A stretch of 47,224 bases of DNA from Candidatus Eisenbacteria bacterium (GCA_005893275.1 VBOW01000028.1:1-47224); one strand, 5' to 3'. Positions 1 to 9,104 are shown, numbered from the stretch's first letter. Translations and numbers: made by a program. Notes: a model not told the origin generated them from the sequence alone.

Positions 1-409
1 CCGGGCCGACTCGGACCGTCATGAACTCCTGGAATCGGCCCTGCAGGTCCACGCTGACCGACCCGTCCGAGTGGTGCACCTCGACGAGATCCGCCGGCGA
101 ATGGTCGAGCCGGAGCTGCTCCAGCTCCGAAAGCTCCTTCAGCTGCTCCCGTGTGGGCATGCCAAACTTGCCCGTCTCCGGATCAATCCCGATCACCATC
201 CCGGCCACTCCCGGGCGCTCCGCCCCGCGGGCGATCGCAGGCGACGCGGCGCGGGCGATCGCAGGCGACGCGGCGGACGGGTTCACTCCAGACGGGTTCG
301 CTACGGAGGATTCATCGGTCGAGGTGGGCAGCCCCAAAAGGATTGCAGCGAGCAGAGAGGAGGCCGCGACGAGGCCGCCGACCCGGTTGAACGTCGAGAA
401 ATCTCTCAT
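1..409 (-). CDS. Secreted protein of unknown function, 3' part missing
   Basis: The gene starts at an ATG at 409 and runs off the left edge, so about 136 N-terminal residues are visible. A GAGGGGAGA ribosome-binding site lies about 7 nt before the start. Residues 1-30 form a signal peptide (RDFSTFNR, then a hydrophobic Ala/Leu stretch). A low-complexity Ala/Ser/Pro linker follows, with an 8-residue duplication (ASPAIARA). After it comes IGIDPETGKFGMPT and an acidic stretch ending VEVHHSDGSVSVDLQGRF. The IDPETG segment followed by a DGSV..DLQGRF segment resembles small secreted proteins that carry a post-PEP-CTERM-1-like region; this is recalled similarity, not a search result. It is last in a co-oriented minus-strand series after the TonB receptor, sigma factor, anti-sigma factor and lipoprotein. 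Function unknown. Confidence 0.7.
   Translation of the reverse strand, partial: MRDFSTFNRVGGLVAASSLLAAILLGLPTSTDESSVANPSGVNPSAASPAIARAASPAIARGAERPGVAGMVIGIDPETGKFGMPTREQLKELSELEQLRLDHSPADLVEVHHSDGSVSVDLQGRFQEFMTVRVGP
227..274. repeat. 24-bp perfect tandem duplication
   Basis: Two identical 24-bp units (227-250 and 251-274), each containing GCGATCGCAGGCGACGCGG, lie inside the first gene. The period is a multiple of three, so the duplication adds 8 residues to the low-complexity linker without breaking the frame. It looks like a recent slippage or duplication event. Confidence 0.9.
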
Positions 410-514
410 CGCGGCGTCTCCCCTCGATGGAGGAATTTTCGTAACGAGTCGTTTCAGAAGCTCATTATGCGGCCCCCGTTCGAGCGCGGCAAGTGGGCTG
501 ATTCCGACCGCTGC

Positions 515-1300
515 CTACGGTCTGGACAGCGCCGTCAGCTCGACTCGCTCGCGGCCGCCGCGGGGCGTGAGCTCCAGCACGGTTCCAATCCCGCGGGCGT
601 AGAACTTGAACTCGCGAACTCCCGGTTCCAGGGGAGTCCAGTCCATGGTCTGGAGGCACCCGCTGAACGTGCCGTAGGGTACGGTCACGGTCTCGCTCAG
701 GCTGACCACGCGCGCCCTGTCCGCAACAACCCCCGGGGATTCTTCTTGTGGATATTCGTCGCCTTTCTGAGGGTGGGCCAGCATGATGATCCCCGCTTTC
801 GCCCCGTTCTTGCCCGCCTCCCATGACCCCACCGTGCCCACGAGCACGCCGTGGTCGTATTGCTTCGTATCTTCACCGAAGTACCAGACGTTTCCTTCGC
901 CATCCTGGGCGTACCAGTCGAAGGTGTCCTCAATCAGTGAGCCGTCCAGGTCGACCCGGTCGTGGACGACGGTGGTCCGGACGCCGACGATCGTTTTGGT
1001 GTCCCGGGTCACCTCGACTTGGTTGCTTTCCACGCCGTCGGCCGTTCTTGAGACGTAGGAGTAAACCGTGCCGGGGGTAAGCGGGAAGTATGGGTTGTCC
1101 ACCCGCGGCACGAAGCTGGCCGGGTCGAACGGGGGAACGACGGAGCGCGCGTTTGAGCTGGCGGACATGCCCTGCGCGTCTTGACGGCTCGGCGCGAGGG
1201 AGTTGAAGGCGCTCTGGGTCCCGTCATGGCTGCATCCCAAGAGGCCCAGAAGGGTGGCGATCAGGGCCATCCGGAAGGCGAAAATCGGTTGGACGTTCAT
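515..1300 (-). CDS. Conserved lipoprotein of unknown function
   Basis: The product is 261 residues, from an ATG at 1300 with an AAAGGAGGAGA ribosome-binding site. Longer reading frames upstream have no signal sequence and are rejected. The N-terminus is a lipoprotein signal: hydrophobic AFRMALIATLLG, then the lipobox LLGC at about residues 20-23, so it should be lipid-anchored in the envelope. The mature part begins with a Ser/Ala-rich linker. It then has a beta-rich domain with FVPRVDNPYFPL, TVYSYVS, FDWYAQDGEGNVWYFGEDT, VPYGTF and FYARGIGTVLEL. I recognise this as a widespread conserved lipoprotein or secreted family without an assigned role. It lies 107 nt downstream of the anti-sigma gene and may belong to the same regulon. 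Confidence 0.8.
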   Translation of the reverse strand: MNVQPIFAFRMALIATLLGLLGCSHDGTQSAFNSLAPSRQDAQGMSASSNARSVVPPFDPASFVPRVDNPYFPLTPGTVYSYVSRTADGVESNQVEVTRDTKTIVGVRTTVVHDRVDLDGSLIEDTFDWYAQDGEGNVWYFGEDTKQYDHGVLVGTVGSWEAGKNGAKAGIIMLAHPQKGDEYPQEESPGVVADRARVVSLSETVTVPYGTFSGCLQTMDWTPLEPGVREFKFYARGIGTVLELTPRGGRERVELTALSRP

Positions 1301-1407
1301 GGGTTGTCTCCTCCTTTGCACTGCCTGAAATCCGGCGAACACAGCGCTGCAATGGAGGGAACAAACGAGGGCGGAGGCTTGTGACAGCGGGGTCAGCCGC
1401 GAGGAAC

Positions 1408-2154
1408 CTAGGGGGGTGCCAACGGCAAGGAATAGAAACCGGCTGCACCCGTAGAATCCCCGGACGCCCTGGCAGTGACGCGCGGACCCTCTTTGAGGAA
1501 GATGCGATCGCCGCCCACACGTATCTCGATCCATGGCGCGGCGCGGGGAATCTGGATCTCAAACGTGGCCGAAGTGGCTTGGTCGTCGATCACGAGCTGA
1601 TCCACGCCCGATGTGAAGGCCGCGGCGCCGGGCGGCGCTCGGACCACGACCTCCGTGCCATCGGTCAGGGACACCCGTGCCCGGCCCTCGGCCTGGGGCG
1701 ACGTGAAGAGAATGACGAGCCTCTGCCCGGGGCTGACGGCGATGCCCGCGACCCGCGGCTCCGGGGCCTGCATCGGGCCGCGGGCTGAGGGCGGAGAGGC
1801 CTGGCGTCCCCCGACCCATCCCACAAACGCGCCCACCCACCGCGGCAGAGGGGAGCCGGGCACCGCGTACGCCGCGGTCGCGACGCCCACCGCCAGGAGA
1901 ACGGCCGCCACTCGGCGAACCCACGTGAAGTCAGGGGCGCGCGCCCTGGCCGCGATCGCGCCGGCGCTCACGTGCGGCGGGGGGTCATCCACGGTCCCGA
2001 GCAGCGCGTACACCTCGTCCTCTTCTTGCTCCGCTTCGGTGACACGACGCCGGCAGTCGACACACCCGGCGAGGTGCTCGCGGGCGGAGGCTTCCGCCCC
2101 CGACAAGAGCTCGCCGTGCAGAAGGCGCTGAACTTGTTCTTCGTCAAGGTGCAC
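1408..2154 (-). CDS. Membrane anti-sigma factor with zinc-finger domain
   Basis: The product is 248 residues. The N-terminal region contains LLHGELLSGAEASAREHLAGC followed by VDCRRR, the H-x3-C-x2-C pattern of zinc-binding anti-sigma (zf-HC2/ZAS) domains that hold an ECF sigma factor inactive. A transmembrane helix follows at about residues 83-100 (VAAVLLAVGVATAAYAV). The outside part is a Pro/Arg-rich linker plus a beta-rich domain of about 110 residues (VAGIAVSPGQRLVILF to WIEIRVGGDRIFL), probably the sensing domain. Its start overlaps the end of the sigma gene by 11 nt, so the two are translationally coupled. The partner assignment rests on this overlap. The C-terminal domain is not FecR-like as far as I can tell. 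Confidence 0.87.
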   Translation of the reverse strand: MHLDEEQVQRLLHGELLSGAEASAREHLAGCVDCRRRVTEAEQEEDEVYALLGTVDDPPPHVSAGAIAARARAPDFTWVRRVAAVLLAVGVATAAYAVPGSPLPRWVGAFVGWVGGRQASPPSARGPMQAPEPRVAGIAVSPGQRLVILFTSPQAEGRARVSLTDGTEVVVRAPPGAAAFTSGVDQLVIDDQATSATFEIQIPRAAPWIEIRVGGDRIFLKEGPRVTARASGDSTGAAGFYSLPLAPP

Positions 2155-2758
2155 CGAATGAATCCTCGTAGATCTTGCGGAACGCTCGTCGCGCGCGGGC
2201 CAGGAGCACGCCCACGCTGGCTTCGTTCAATTCGAGGGCCGCCGCGATGTCCCGGTAGCGGTACCCCTCCGCCCGGAGCAGGAGCATTCGCCGCTCCCTT
2301 TCCGGCATTCGGTCGAGCGTGATGCGCACGCTCCGACGCGAGTCTTCTCCCTGAACCGCCTCTTCGGGGGAAGGAGGCGGGTCGGAGAGCGCTCCCTCGC
2401 TCCGGGCCGGAGTCAGCAGCTTGAGCCGCCTGCTGCGCGTCGACTTCTCGTTCCGGAAGAGGTTCATCGCGACGCTGATCAACCAGGCCTCTGGGGCATC
2501 CGGCAGCGAGCCTCTTCGGTACAGCTTGACGAAAGCCTCCTGAACCAGATCGGCGGCCAGCTCCGGCTCGCCCGACAGGCGATTCATGAAGCGGTAGAGC
2601 CGCTGGAAGTGGGCATCGAAGAGGTCCACGAACCGGTCGTGGAACGACGGCAAGCTCTCAGGCAGCGCGCGAACACCCCCCCGCCGACGCGCTCGCAAGC
2701 CCGCCGGCGCTTTGCCGTAGCCTTGAACCAGTCCCCGACCCTCCACACTGGCCTCCAT
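2144..2758 (-). CDS. ECF-type RNA polymerase sigma factor
   Basis: The product is 204 residues from an ATG at 2758. Region 2 is visible as FDAHFQRLYRFMNRLSG, then ELAADLVQEAFVKLYRR and a WLISVAMNLFRNE core-binding helix. A variable linker follows, then region 4 with LDRMPERERRMLLLRAEGYRYRDIAAALEL and NEASVGVLLARARRAF, the helix-turn-helix that reads the -35 element. No region 1 or 3 is present, as expected for ECF factors. The first 35 residues are Arg/Gly-rich and atypical and there is no clear ribosome-binding site at this ATG, so the true start may be internal. The gene lies 50 nt after the TonB receptor and overlaps its anti-sigma factor, indicating envelope-stress or nutrient-responsive transcription. 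Confidence 0.92.
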   Translation of the reverse strand: MEASVEGRGLVQGYGKAPAGLRARRRGGVRALPESLPSFHDRFVDLFDAHFQRLYRFMNRLSGEPELAADLVQEAFVKLYRRGSLPDAPEAWLISVAMNLFRNEKSTRSRRLKLLTPARSEGALSDPPPSPEEAVQGEDSRRSVRITLDRMPERERRMLLLRAEGYRYRDIAAALELNEASVGVLLARARRAFRKIYEDSFGAP

Positions 2759-2808
2759 GGAAGGGAACCAAGGTCTGATGGATTTGTGACACGATGCGAG
2801 CGGCCGGA

Positions 2809-5070
2809 TCAAAAACCCCAGTCGAGCCCGACGACGAGCGGAGCCCGGGGACGCATTTCGATCCCGAAAAGCTCTCCTGTCGAAGGATCCCTGGCGTAGG
2901 TCAAGATGTTCTTCCGGCCGAGGATGTTTGTGACGGTGGCGAAGAGCGCAACCGTCGCGTGGTTTGCCCCGACCCCGACGTGCCACTGCTTCCTGAGACC
3001 CAGGTCGACGCGCAAATAGGCCGGCAGCGCCGTCGCGCCCAGCTGCTCCCCGTCGTAATGAGGGCTGCCGCCGAACTCGGACCCCTTGTCGAGGAGGTTG
3101 AAGGCCTCCCACTCGAAGCCGTCGGAGATGGCCGTCGTACGGCGCCCCATGGCGGCCGTGGCGCCGAGACGGATGGAGGTCGTCGCGCTCGGGAAAGCGG
3201 TCACCCCGCCCTCCAGAAGATGCATGGCTGAGTTTTCGGGGGTGTAGCTCAGATCGCCGTACGTGAGCCGTACGCGCTGGTAGCCGTATCTGGCGACGAT
3301 CCCGTACCGAGTGGCGTTCACGGCGGCATCCGCCGACACGCCGCGCGAGACACCGGAGCCGATGGCGAACGGACCCGTTGCGAACGGCTCGCCGTCCCGC
3401 GGCGCGACAAGCACCAGTCCATCCGAGCGGCGCTCATAGGCCTGCAAAGCGAAACGCAAGCCCCTCCGGGGCCGGAAGTCCGCCGCGATCACATCCTGCT
3501 CGCACCGAGCAACGGGGACGCCCGAGGCGCCGGCGCCCAAGTAGACATCGACCGGGAACACATTGCCGACAACCGACTCGGGGTTTCGGAGCGACTGGGC
3601 GAACTGGTGTGTTCGGGCGTAGCTCCCGGAGAGGGTCAGCTCTTTCGAAGGATGCCATGCCAGTTGTGCGTCGGGCCCAAAGCGCATCTCGCCTCGGATC
3701 GCGGCGAGGGCGGCCCCGAGCTTGAATTCGATCTGTCGATTAAGCATCCTGGAATGCCTCGCGAGCGCGGTTGCGACCGGCGTGATCGCGGTGAGCCTCC
3801 ACGAGGGCCCGCCCGCGGAATCGGGCTGGACGCGATAGGACGTGCGGCTCTCCTCGAGGCGCAGCTCCGCGGCGGTGGTGGTCCGTGGCGAGCTGTGCTC
3901 CACGGCCGCGAGGAGGCCCTGGTCCCGGCGAGCCGCCGCCATGTCCACCCAGCCCGCGCGGGCCGACCAAATGGAACCCTCCTCCCCGGCCGCGCTCCAT
4001 CCCAGAACGTTCACCGCGGTGCCGGAGAAGACACGCCTCCACCGGGCGCCCAGCGACCGGCTGTACCACTCGAAGACGTTGCGGCGCGCATCCTGGGCCG
4101 TTCCGTCGTCCGTCGACACGGCGGCGGCGGTGTTGAGGTCGTTCTCGTTGCCGTAGCCGAGCAGCTGAACTCGGCCGCCGAGCACCGGCGCCTCGAGCTT
4201 GGCGAGCCAGTCGCCGGTCTCGCCCCTCAGATAGGAAGCCTCCTGCCTCGGGGCGATGCCGTCGGGCAGTCCCGACCGCAGGCTCACGAGATAGCCCGCC
4301 CCGTCCGTGCCGAGTGGGGCATCGAACGTGAGGCGCGACTGGATGGTGCTCACGCTCCCCTGCGCGCGCAGGCGGTCTCCCGGAGCGCGGGTGACCGCCT
4401 CGATGGCCCCGGACAAGCTATGCGGATACGCCAGCAACGGAGCCGTGGCCGATAGATGCAGCCTGGAAAGCGCGTCCGGGTTCCATCCGCTGGACATTCC
4501 GCCGGCATGGAAGGGGTTGAACACCGGGATCCCGTCGAGCAGGTAGGCGGTCTGGTCCGAGGCGCTGCCTCGAACATTGACCCCGCTCGGCGACTCCGGC
4601 CTCAGGAATACTTCGCCGCCGCCGAGGGCTTCGAAAACGTCCGGTTCTGCGAGCAGAGGGTGGTTCCGCACGGCGTCGACGGAGATTTCGCGATCGGGGA
4701 ACTCGGCCGTGTCGCCGGCTCGGGCGATCGCCGGAGCGCGCACGTCGATGGCCTGGATGCGGACGGGTTCGGAGCGGAGCCAAAAGTTGATCGTGAGCTC
4801 CCCCTCCCGCGGCACAAGCGCGTGCAGGGAATGCTGGGCATAGCCGATGAAACGGACGGTGATCTGGTGCTCCCCTGGCGGGACTTGTCGCAGCCCATAG
4901 CGCCCGCTCTCGTCGGTAGCGGTTGCACGGTGGTCCAAATCGGCCAGGGCGACGACGGCGCCCGCGAGAGGCTGGGAGGTTTCAACGTCCCTGACCGTGC
5001 CGACGACCGTGGCTTGCGTCGCCTGCACCACGAGCAGGACCTTGACCGCACCCAGCAAGACGGGCCCCAT
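2809..5070 (-). CDS. TonB-dependent outer-membrane receptor with carboxypeptidase-regulatory-like N-terminal domain
   Basis: The product is 753 residues, from an ATG at 5070 with a GGGGGAGG site 5 nt upstream; a longer start at 5103 would lie inside this leader. Residues 1-20 are a signal peptide. Residues 22-105 form a CarboxypepD_reg-like domain (VVGTVRDVETSQPLAGAVV, then TDESGRYGLRQVPPGEH). Residues about 145-232 form a plug domain (VNVRGSASDQTAYLLDGIPVFNPFH, given here as family-typical motif). The rest is a beta-barrel ending in aromatic WGF, as expected for outer-membrane porins. It would import a ligand by TonB energy; the substrate cannot be told. It heads the sigma/anti-sigma unit, but no FecR-type signalling partner is seen. 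Confidence 0.9.
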   Translation of the reverse strand: MGPVLLGAVKVLLVVQATQATVVGTVRDVETSQPLAGAVVALADLDHRATATDESGRYGLRQVPPGEHQITVRFIGYAQHSLHALVPREGELTINFWLRSEPVRIQAIDVRAPAIARAGDTAEFPDREISVDAVRNHPLLAEPDVFEALGGGEVFLRPESPSGVNVRGSASDQTAYLLDGIPVFNPFHAGGMSSGWNPDALSRLHLSATAPLLAYPHSLSGAIEAVTRAPGDRLRAQGSVSTIQSRLTFDAPLGTDGAGYLVSLRSGLPDGIAPRQEASYLRGETGDWLAKLEAPVLGGRVQLLGYGNENDLNTAAAVSTDDGTAQDARRNVFEWYSRSLGARWRRVFSGTAVNVLGWSAAGEEGSIWSARAGWVDMAAARRDQGLLAAVEHSSPRTTTAAELRLEESRTSYRVQPDSAGGPSWRLTAITPVATALARHSRMLNRQIEFKLGAALAAIRGEMRFGPDAQLAWHPSKELTLSGSYARTHQFAQSLRNPESVVGNVFPVDVYLGAGASGVPVARCEQDVIAADFRPRRGLRFALQAYERRSDGLVLVAPRDGEPFATGPFAIGSGVSRGVSADAAVNATRYGIVARYGYQRVRLTYGDLSYTPENSAMHLLEGGVTAFPSATTSIRLGATAAMGRRTTAISDGFEWEAFNLLDKGSEFGGSPHYDGEQLGATALPAYLRVDLGLRKQWHVGVGANHATVALFATVTNILGRKNILTYARDPSTGELFGIEMRPRAPLVVGLDWGF

Positions 5071-5300
5071 ACATCCTCCCCCGGACTGCCTGAATCGATC
5101 CAAATTGGGGTCGGGAACCCCTCGATTCTAACACGGCGCGGGCGGGGCTCCTGCGCGGCCTCTCCACCTGGAGCGAGGTCGAATAACTAGATCGAAATCG
5201 AGTCGCGAACCGGACCCTCGATTGAATCTAATGATCCGGTCAGCGCAAGACACATGGAAGCGATCGACCTAGTACCACACGGATTCCCCGGAGGTTTGTC
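5071..5300. promoter_or_regulatory. Divergent intergenic region
   Basis: These 230 bases separate the minus-strand TonB/sigma operon from the plus-strand DUF1203 gene and must hold both promoters. On the minus strand a TAGAAT-like -10 (around 5125-5130) lies about 60 nt before the receptor start, without a convincing -35. No ORF or hairpin of note is seen. Confidence 0.4.
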
Positions 5301-5804
5301 ATGAATGCGTTTCGGATCGTACCCATCCCGCAATCCACCACAAACCGGATCCGCGAGGGGCGCTCGGATGGCCACGGAAACCTCGAGATCCAACCCATGC
5401 GCGCCACAGAGCCCCGGGCCATGCCCTGCCGTGTCTGCCTCGAGGACGTGGCGGTCGGTGAGGAGGTGTTCCTCTTCTCATACTCGCCCTTTGAACGCCC
5501 GGTTCCCTATAGAAACGTGGGACCGATCTTCGTCCACGCGGGCGGGTGCAAGCCCTACGACCGCCCCGCGATCGTGCCGGACCTCATGCGGCGACGTTTG
5601 CTCGCATTGCGGGGCTACGACGCCGAGCATCGAATGATCGAGTGCGACATCGTGGAAGGTGCCGTGCTGGAATCGCTCATCGAGCGGTTTTTCTCAAACC
5701 CCGCCGTCGCCTATATTCACGCGCACAATGCGAGGGCCGGCTGCTTCCTGTGCCGGATCGAGCGGGAAGCGGAGAATTCACCGGCGCTCGGCCCGCTCGT
5801 GTAG
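5301..5804 (+). CDS. DUF1203 family protein
   Basis: The product is 167 residues from an ATG with a GGAGG site 7 nt upstream. The DUF1203 signature is clear: CRVCLEDVAVGEEVFLFSYSPF, then PVPYRNVGPIFVHAGGC, and near the C-terminus YIHAHNARAGCFLCRIER. Conserved Cys, His and aromatic residues suggest a metal- or ligand-binding fold, but the family has no established function. It is predicted cytosolic, with no signal peptide or membrane segment. It lies 55 nt upstream of the NagB/PIG-L gene in the same direction, so they may be co-transcribed, although nothing links their functions. Confidence 0.9.
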   Translation: MNAFRIVPIPQSTTNRIREGRSDGHGNLEIQPMRATEPRAMPCRVCLEDVAVGEEVFLFSYSPFERPVPYRNVGPIFVHAGGCKPYDRPAIVPDLMRRRLLALRGYDAEHRMIECDIVEGAVLESLIERFFSNPAVAYIHAHNARAGCFLCRIEREAENSPALGPLV

Positions 5805-5859
5805 GATCACGAGCTCCTGGCTGGGAGGGTCAGGGGACATCCGAAGAGGTCTCGTGGGC

Positions 5860-7773
5860 ATGCGCGAAGGTTCGGAACGGATTCCGGTCGTCGTGGAGGA
5901 GGCGTACGACGATATCGCCCTGCGGGTCGCACGGCGCATCGCCGAGCTGATCCGCAGCCGGCGCGACGCCATGAAGACGGCGGTCCTGGGGCTGGCGACC
6001 GGCTCGACCCCCATCGGCATCTATCGAGAGCTGATTCGCCTCTATCGCGACGAGGCTCTCGACTTCTCCAACGTCGTGACCTTCAATCTCGACGAGTACT
6101 ACCCGATGCCCCCCGACAGCCTCCACAGCTACCACCGGTTCATGTGGGAAAACCTCTTCGAGCACGTCAACATCGAACCCCGGAACGTACACATCCCGCG
6201 TGGTGACATTCCGCGGGCGGAAATCGAGACACACTGCCTCGAGTACGAGCGCGCGATCGCGGAGGCCGGCGGCATCGACTTCCAGATCCTGGGAATCGGG
6301 CAGACGGGCCACATCGGCTTCAACGAGCCGGGGTCGAGCGACGGCTCGCGCACCCGCCTCGTGGTGCTCGACACGATCACGCGGCGGGTGGCATCGGCCG
6401 ACTTCTTCGGGACGGAGAACGTGCCGGTCGAAGCCATCACGATGGGCGTGGGAACGATCCTCGAGGCGAAGGAGATCGCGCTGGTCGCGACCGGCGAGCA
6501 CAAGGCCGCGATCGTGAGACGCGCCGTCGAGGGGGACATCGACCGCTCGGTGGCGGCGACATTCCTGCAAGAGCATCCCAACGCGACGGTCTATCTCGAC
6601 GCCGCGGCCGCCGCCGAGCTGACGCGCCGGAAGACGCCCTGGCTCCTGGGCGACAGCGAGTGGACCCGCGCGCTGGAGATCGAGGCCGTCGTGTGGCTCA
6701 GCCAGGTCACCGGCAAGTCGGTGCTCAAGCTGGACGACGTGGATTATCGCGAGCACCGCCTCACGGGGCTCCTCGCCCGCTACGCTTCCTCCGGAGACCT
6801 CAACGGGATCGTCTTCAACGCGCTCAGCGCCAAGATCCGCGGACGCAGCAAGCTGCCGCAAGGCAAACGCATCATCGTCTTCTCGCCGCATCCCGATGAC
6901 GACGTGATCTCGGCGGGCGGCATCCTCCGGAAGCTGCGCCAGAACCAGAACGAGATCGTCGTCGCCTATCAGACCTCGGGCAACATCGCGGTCTTCGATC
7001 ACGAGGTGCGCCGCTACCTCGATTTCCTGCGCCGAACGGCACAGGATTTCGGCTACGGCAACGAGCTGCTCGCCCCCTTGATCTGCGATGTGGAGGACTT
7101 CCTCGCCCGCAAGGAGCCGGGCCAGGTGGACAGCGAGAATGTGCTCATGCTGAAACAGCGCATCCGGGAGGTCGAGGCGATATCCGCGATCGCGGTGTTG
7201 CACGTGGGGCCGGATCGGGCCCGCTTCCTCAACTTGCCCTTCTACCAGACCGGGAAGGTACGGAAGGATCCGATCGGCGCGCGCGACATCGAGATCATCC
7301 TCGCGTTGCTGGATGACCTGAAGCCCCACATCATCCTGGTCGCGGGCGACCTCTCCGATCCGCACGGGACCCACCGGATGTGTAAAGACGCGATCGACCG
7401 CGCGCTCGAGCGTTATACGGGAGAGGCGCCGGAGATCTGGTACTACCGCGGGGCATGGGAGGAATGGTCCGTCGCCGAGGCGGACATCCTGGTCCCGATG
7501 TCCGAGGAAGAGCTAAGGCTCAAGATCAGCGCGATCTTCAAGCATCAGAGCCAGAAGGATCGCGCGCCCTTCCCCGGGGTGGACGAGCGCGAGTTCTGGC
7601 AGCGCGTCGAGGAGAGAAACAAGGCCACGGCGCACCTGGTCGACCGGCTGGGACTGCCGGAGTACTTCGCGATGGAAGCGCTCGTGGTGCGCCCCGGCGC
7701 GCCGGCGGGGAACGAAGAGAGGGCTACCGTACGCGCCTCCGCCCCCGCGGCATCCATTCTGGATCGCCGTTAG
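5860..7773 (+). CDS. nagB: Glucosamine-6-phosphate deaminase / PIG-L deacetylase fusion
   Basis: The product is 637 residues. Residues 1-290 are a NagB/6-phosphogluconolactonase-fold domain (GLATGSTPIGIYREL, TFNLDEYYPM with D79, GHIGFNEPGSS with H151 and E156), which isomerises and deaminates glucosamine-6-P to fructose-6-P. Residues about 335-600 are a PIG-L/LmbE zinc deacetylase domain with HPDD (344-347) and PHGTH (H502, H505). One chain could therefore deacetylate and deaminate amino sugars; similar long NagB proteins are known in Bacteroidetes. The E. coli catalytic Asp141 aligns with T149 (GIGQTGH), so the deaminase chemistry may differ. The start is the ATG at 5860; GTG at 5854 is the alternative. 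AAGAGG at 5844-5849 serves either. Confidence 0.88.
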   Translation: MREGSERIPVVVEEAYDDIALRVARRIAELIRSRRDAMKTAVLGLATGSTPIGIYRELIRLYRDEALDFSNVVTFNLDEYYPMPPDSLHSYHRFMWENLFEHVNIEPRNVHIPRGDIPRAEIETHCLEYERAIAEAGGIDFQILGIGQTGHIGFNEPGSSDGSRTRLVVLDTITRRVASADFFGTENVPVEAITMGVGTILEAKEIALVATGEHKAAIVRRAVEGDIDRSVAATFLQEHPNATVYLDAAAAAELTRRKTPWLLGDSEWTRALEIEAVVWLSQVTGKSVLKLDDVDYREHRLTGLLARYASSGDLNGIVFNALSAKIRGRSKLPQGKRIIVFSPHPDDDVISAGGILRKLRQNQNEIVVAYQTSGNIAVFDHEVRRYLDFLRRTAQDFGYGNELLAPLICDVEDFLARKEPGQVDSENVLMLKQRIREVEAISAIAVLHVGPDRARFLNLPFYQTGKVRKDPIGARDIEIILALLDDLKPHIILVAGDLSDPHGTHRMCKDAIDRALERYTGEAPEIWYYRGAWEEWSVAEADILVPMSEEELRLKISAIFKHQSQKDRAPFPGVDEREFWQRVEERNKATAHLVDRLGLPEYFAMEALVVRPGAPAGNEERATVRASAPAASILDRR

Positions 7774-7904
7774 CCGGTCCTCTCCGCAACCGGCCGGCGT
7801 TTCTCCAGCAAGCACACCCTATAGACGGCGACCCAGCGTGCGGTATCGGAGATGTTCCGAATCAAGGATTTGGTCGCGGGCACGTCTCTCGCTCCCCGGT
7901 GGTT

Positions 7905-9104
7905 CTATCTCTTGAATCGCGCCGCTTCGTCCGAACCTCCCGTCACGTTCCCCGCGCTGTAGGAATGCGCGCCCGCGCCGGCAAGCTCCCCGCCGGCGAC
8001 GATCAGGTACTCTTCGCGGATGGGACGGCCCCCGAACCAGCACTCCAATATCTCGCGCACGCCGGCCGCGTAGCGAGCTTGGGCGGACAGGCTGGTGCCT
8101 GACACGTGCGGCGTCATTCCGTGGTGCGGCATGGTCCTCCACGGATGATCCTTCGGCGCTGGCTGCGGAAACCAAACATCACCCGCGTATCCTGCGAGCT
8201 GTCCGCTCTTCAGGGCCCGCACGATCGCGTCGCGGTCGCAGATCTTCCCTCGGGCCGTATTCACGAGATAGGCGCCCCGTTTCATCTTGGCGATGAGCGC
8301 GTCGTTGAACAAATGCTCCGTCTCCGGATGCAGGGGGGTGTTGATCGTGACCACATCACAAACGCGGACCAGCGACTCGGCGTTCGGATGGAACGTCACG
8401 TTCAACTCCTTCTCGACCTCGGCCGGCAGCCGATGCCGATCGGTGTAGTGCAACTTCACGTCGAAGGGCTTGAGGCGGCGTAGGACCGCCGTGCCGATGC
8501 GACCCGAGCCCACCGTTCCGACCGCCATCCCCTCCAGGTCGTAGGAGCGGGAGACGCAGTCCGCGATGTTCCATCCGCCATTCACGACCCACTGATACGA
8601 CGGGATGTAATTGCGCACCAAGGCCAGGATCATCATTACGACGTGCTCCGACACGCTGATGCTGTTGCAGTAGGTGACCTCGGCGACCGTCATCCCGCGC
8701 TCCATGGCGGCCTGGAGGTCGACGTGATCGGACCCGATGCCCGCCGTGATGGCCAGCTTGAGCTTCCGCGCCTTGGCAATCCGCTCCGCGGTCAGGTACG
8801 CCGGCCAGAACGGCTGTGAGATCACGATCTCCGCATCCGGCAGCTCCCGCTCGAAGGCGGAGCCCGCGCCGTCCTTGTCGGCGGTGACGATCAGGGTGTG
8901 CCCCTGCGACTCGAGGAACCGACGGAGCCCGAGCTCGCCGGAGACGCTGCCCAAGAGCGCGCCGGGCTTGAAATCGATCCCTTGCGGGCTCGGAACGGTT
9001 TGGCCGCCGGGATAGCGTTCAATCTTTGGAATGCCGCTGAGAGCATAGGATTTCGGATACCCCTCGACGGGGTCGTCGTACAGCACGCAGAGCACCTTGG
9101 CCAT
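7905..9104 (-). CDS. fdh: NAD-dependent formate dehydrogenase
   Basis: The product is 399 residues, from an ATG at 9104 with an AGGAG site. It oxidises formate to CO2 with NAD, in the cytosol, without metal cofactors. Length and spacing match the Pseudomonas-type enzyme almost residue for residue with an offset of one: N147, R285, Q314 and H333 correspond to its catalytic Asn146, Arg284, Gln313 and His332. D222 in YTDRHR corresponds to Asp221, which selects NAD over NADP. The Rossmann motif is GTVGSGRIG. It is not the molybdenum/selenium type. It stands alone, convergent with the NagB fusion. Formate released by tryptophan breakdown, encoded 15 kb away, is one possible substrate source (inference). 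Confidence 0.95.
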   Translation of the reverse strand: MAKVLCVLYDDPVEGYPKSYALSGIPKIERYPGGQTVPSPQGIDFKPGALLGSVSGELGLRRFLESQGHTLIVTADKDGAGSAFERELPDAEIVISQPFWPAYLTAERIAKARKLKLAITAGIGSDHVDLQAAMERGMTVAEVTYCNSISVSEHVVMMILALVRNYIPSYQWVVNGGWNIADCVSRSYDLEGMAVGTVGSGRIGTAVLRRLKPFDVKLHYTDRHRLPAEVEKELNVTFHPNAESLVRVCDVVTINTPLHPETEHLFNDALIAKMKRGAYLVNTARGKICDRDAIVRALKSGQLAGYAGDVWFPQPAPKDHPWRTMPHHGMTPHVSGTSLSAQARYAAGVREILECWFGGRPIREEYLIVAGGELAGAGAHSYSAGNVTGGSDEAARFKR

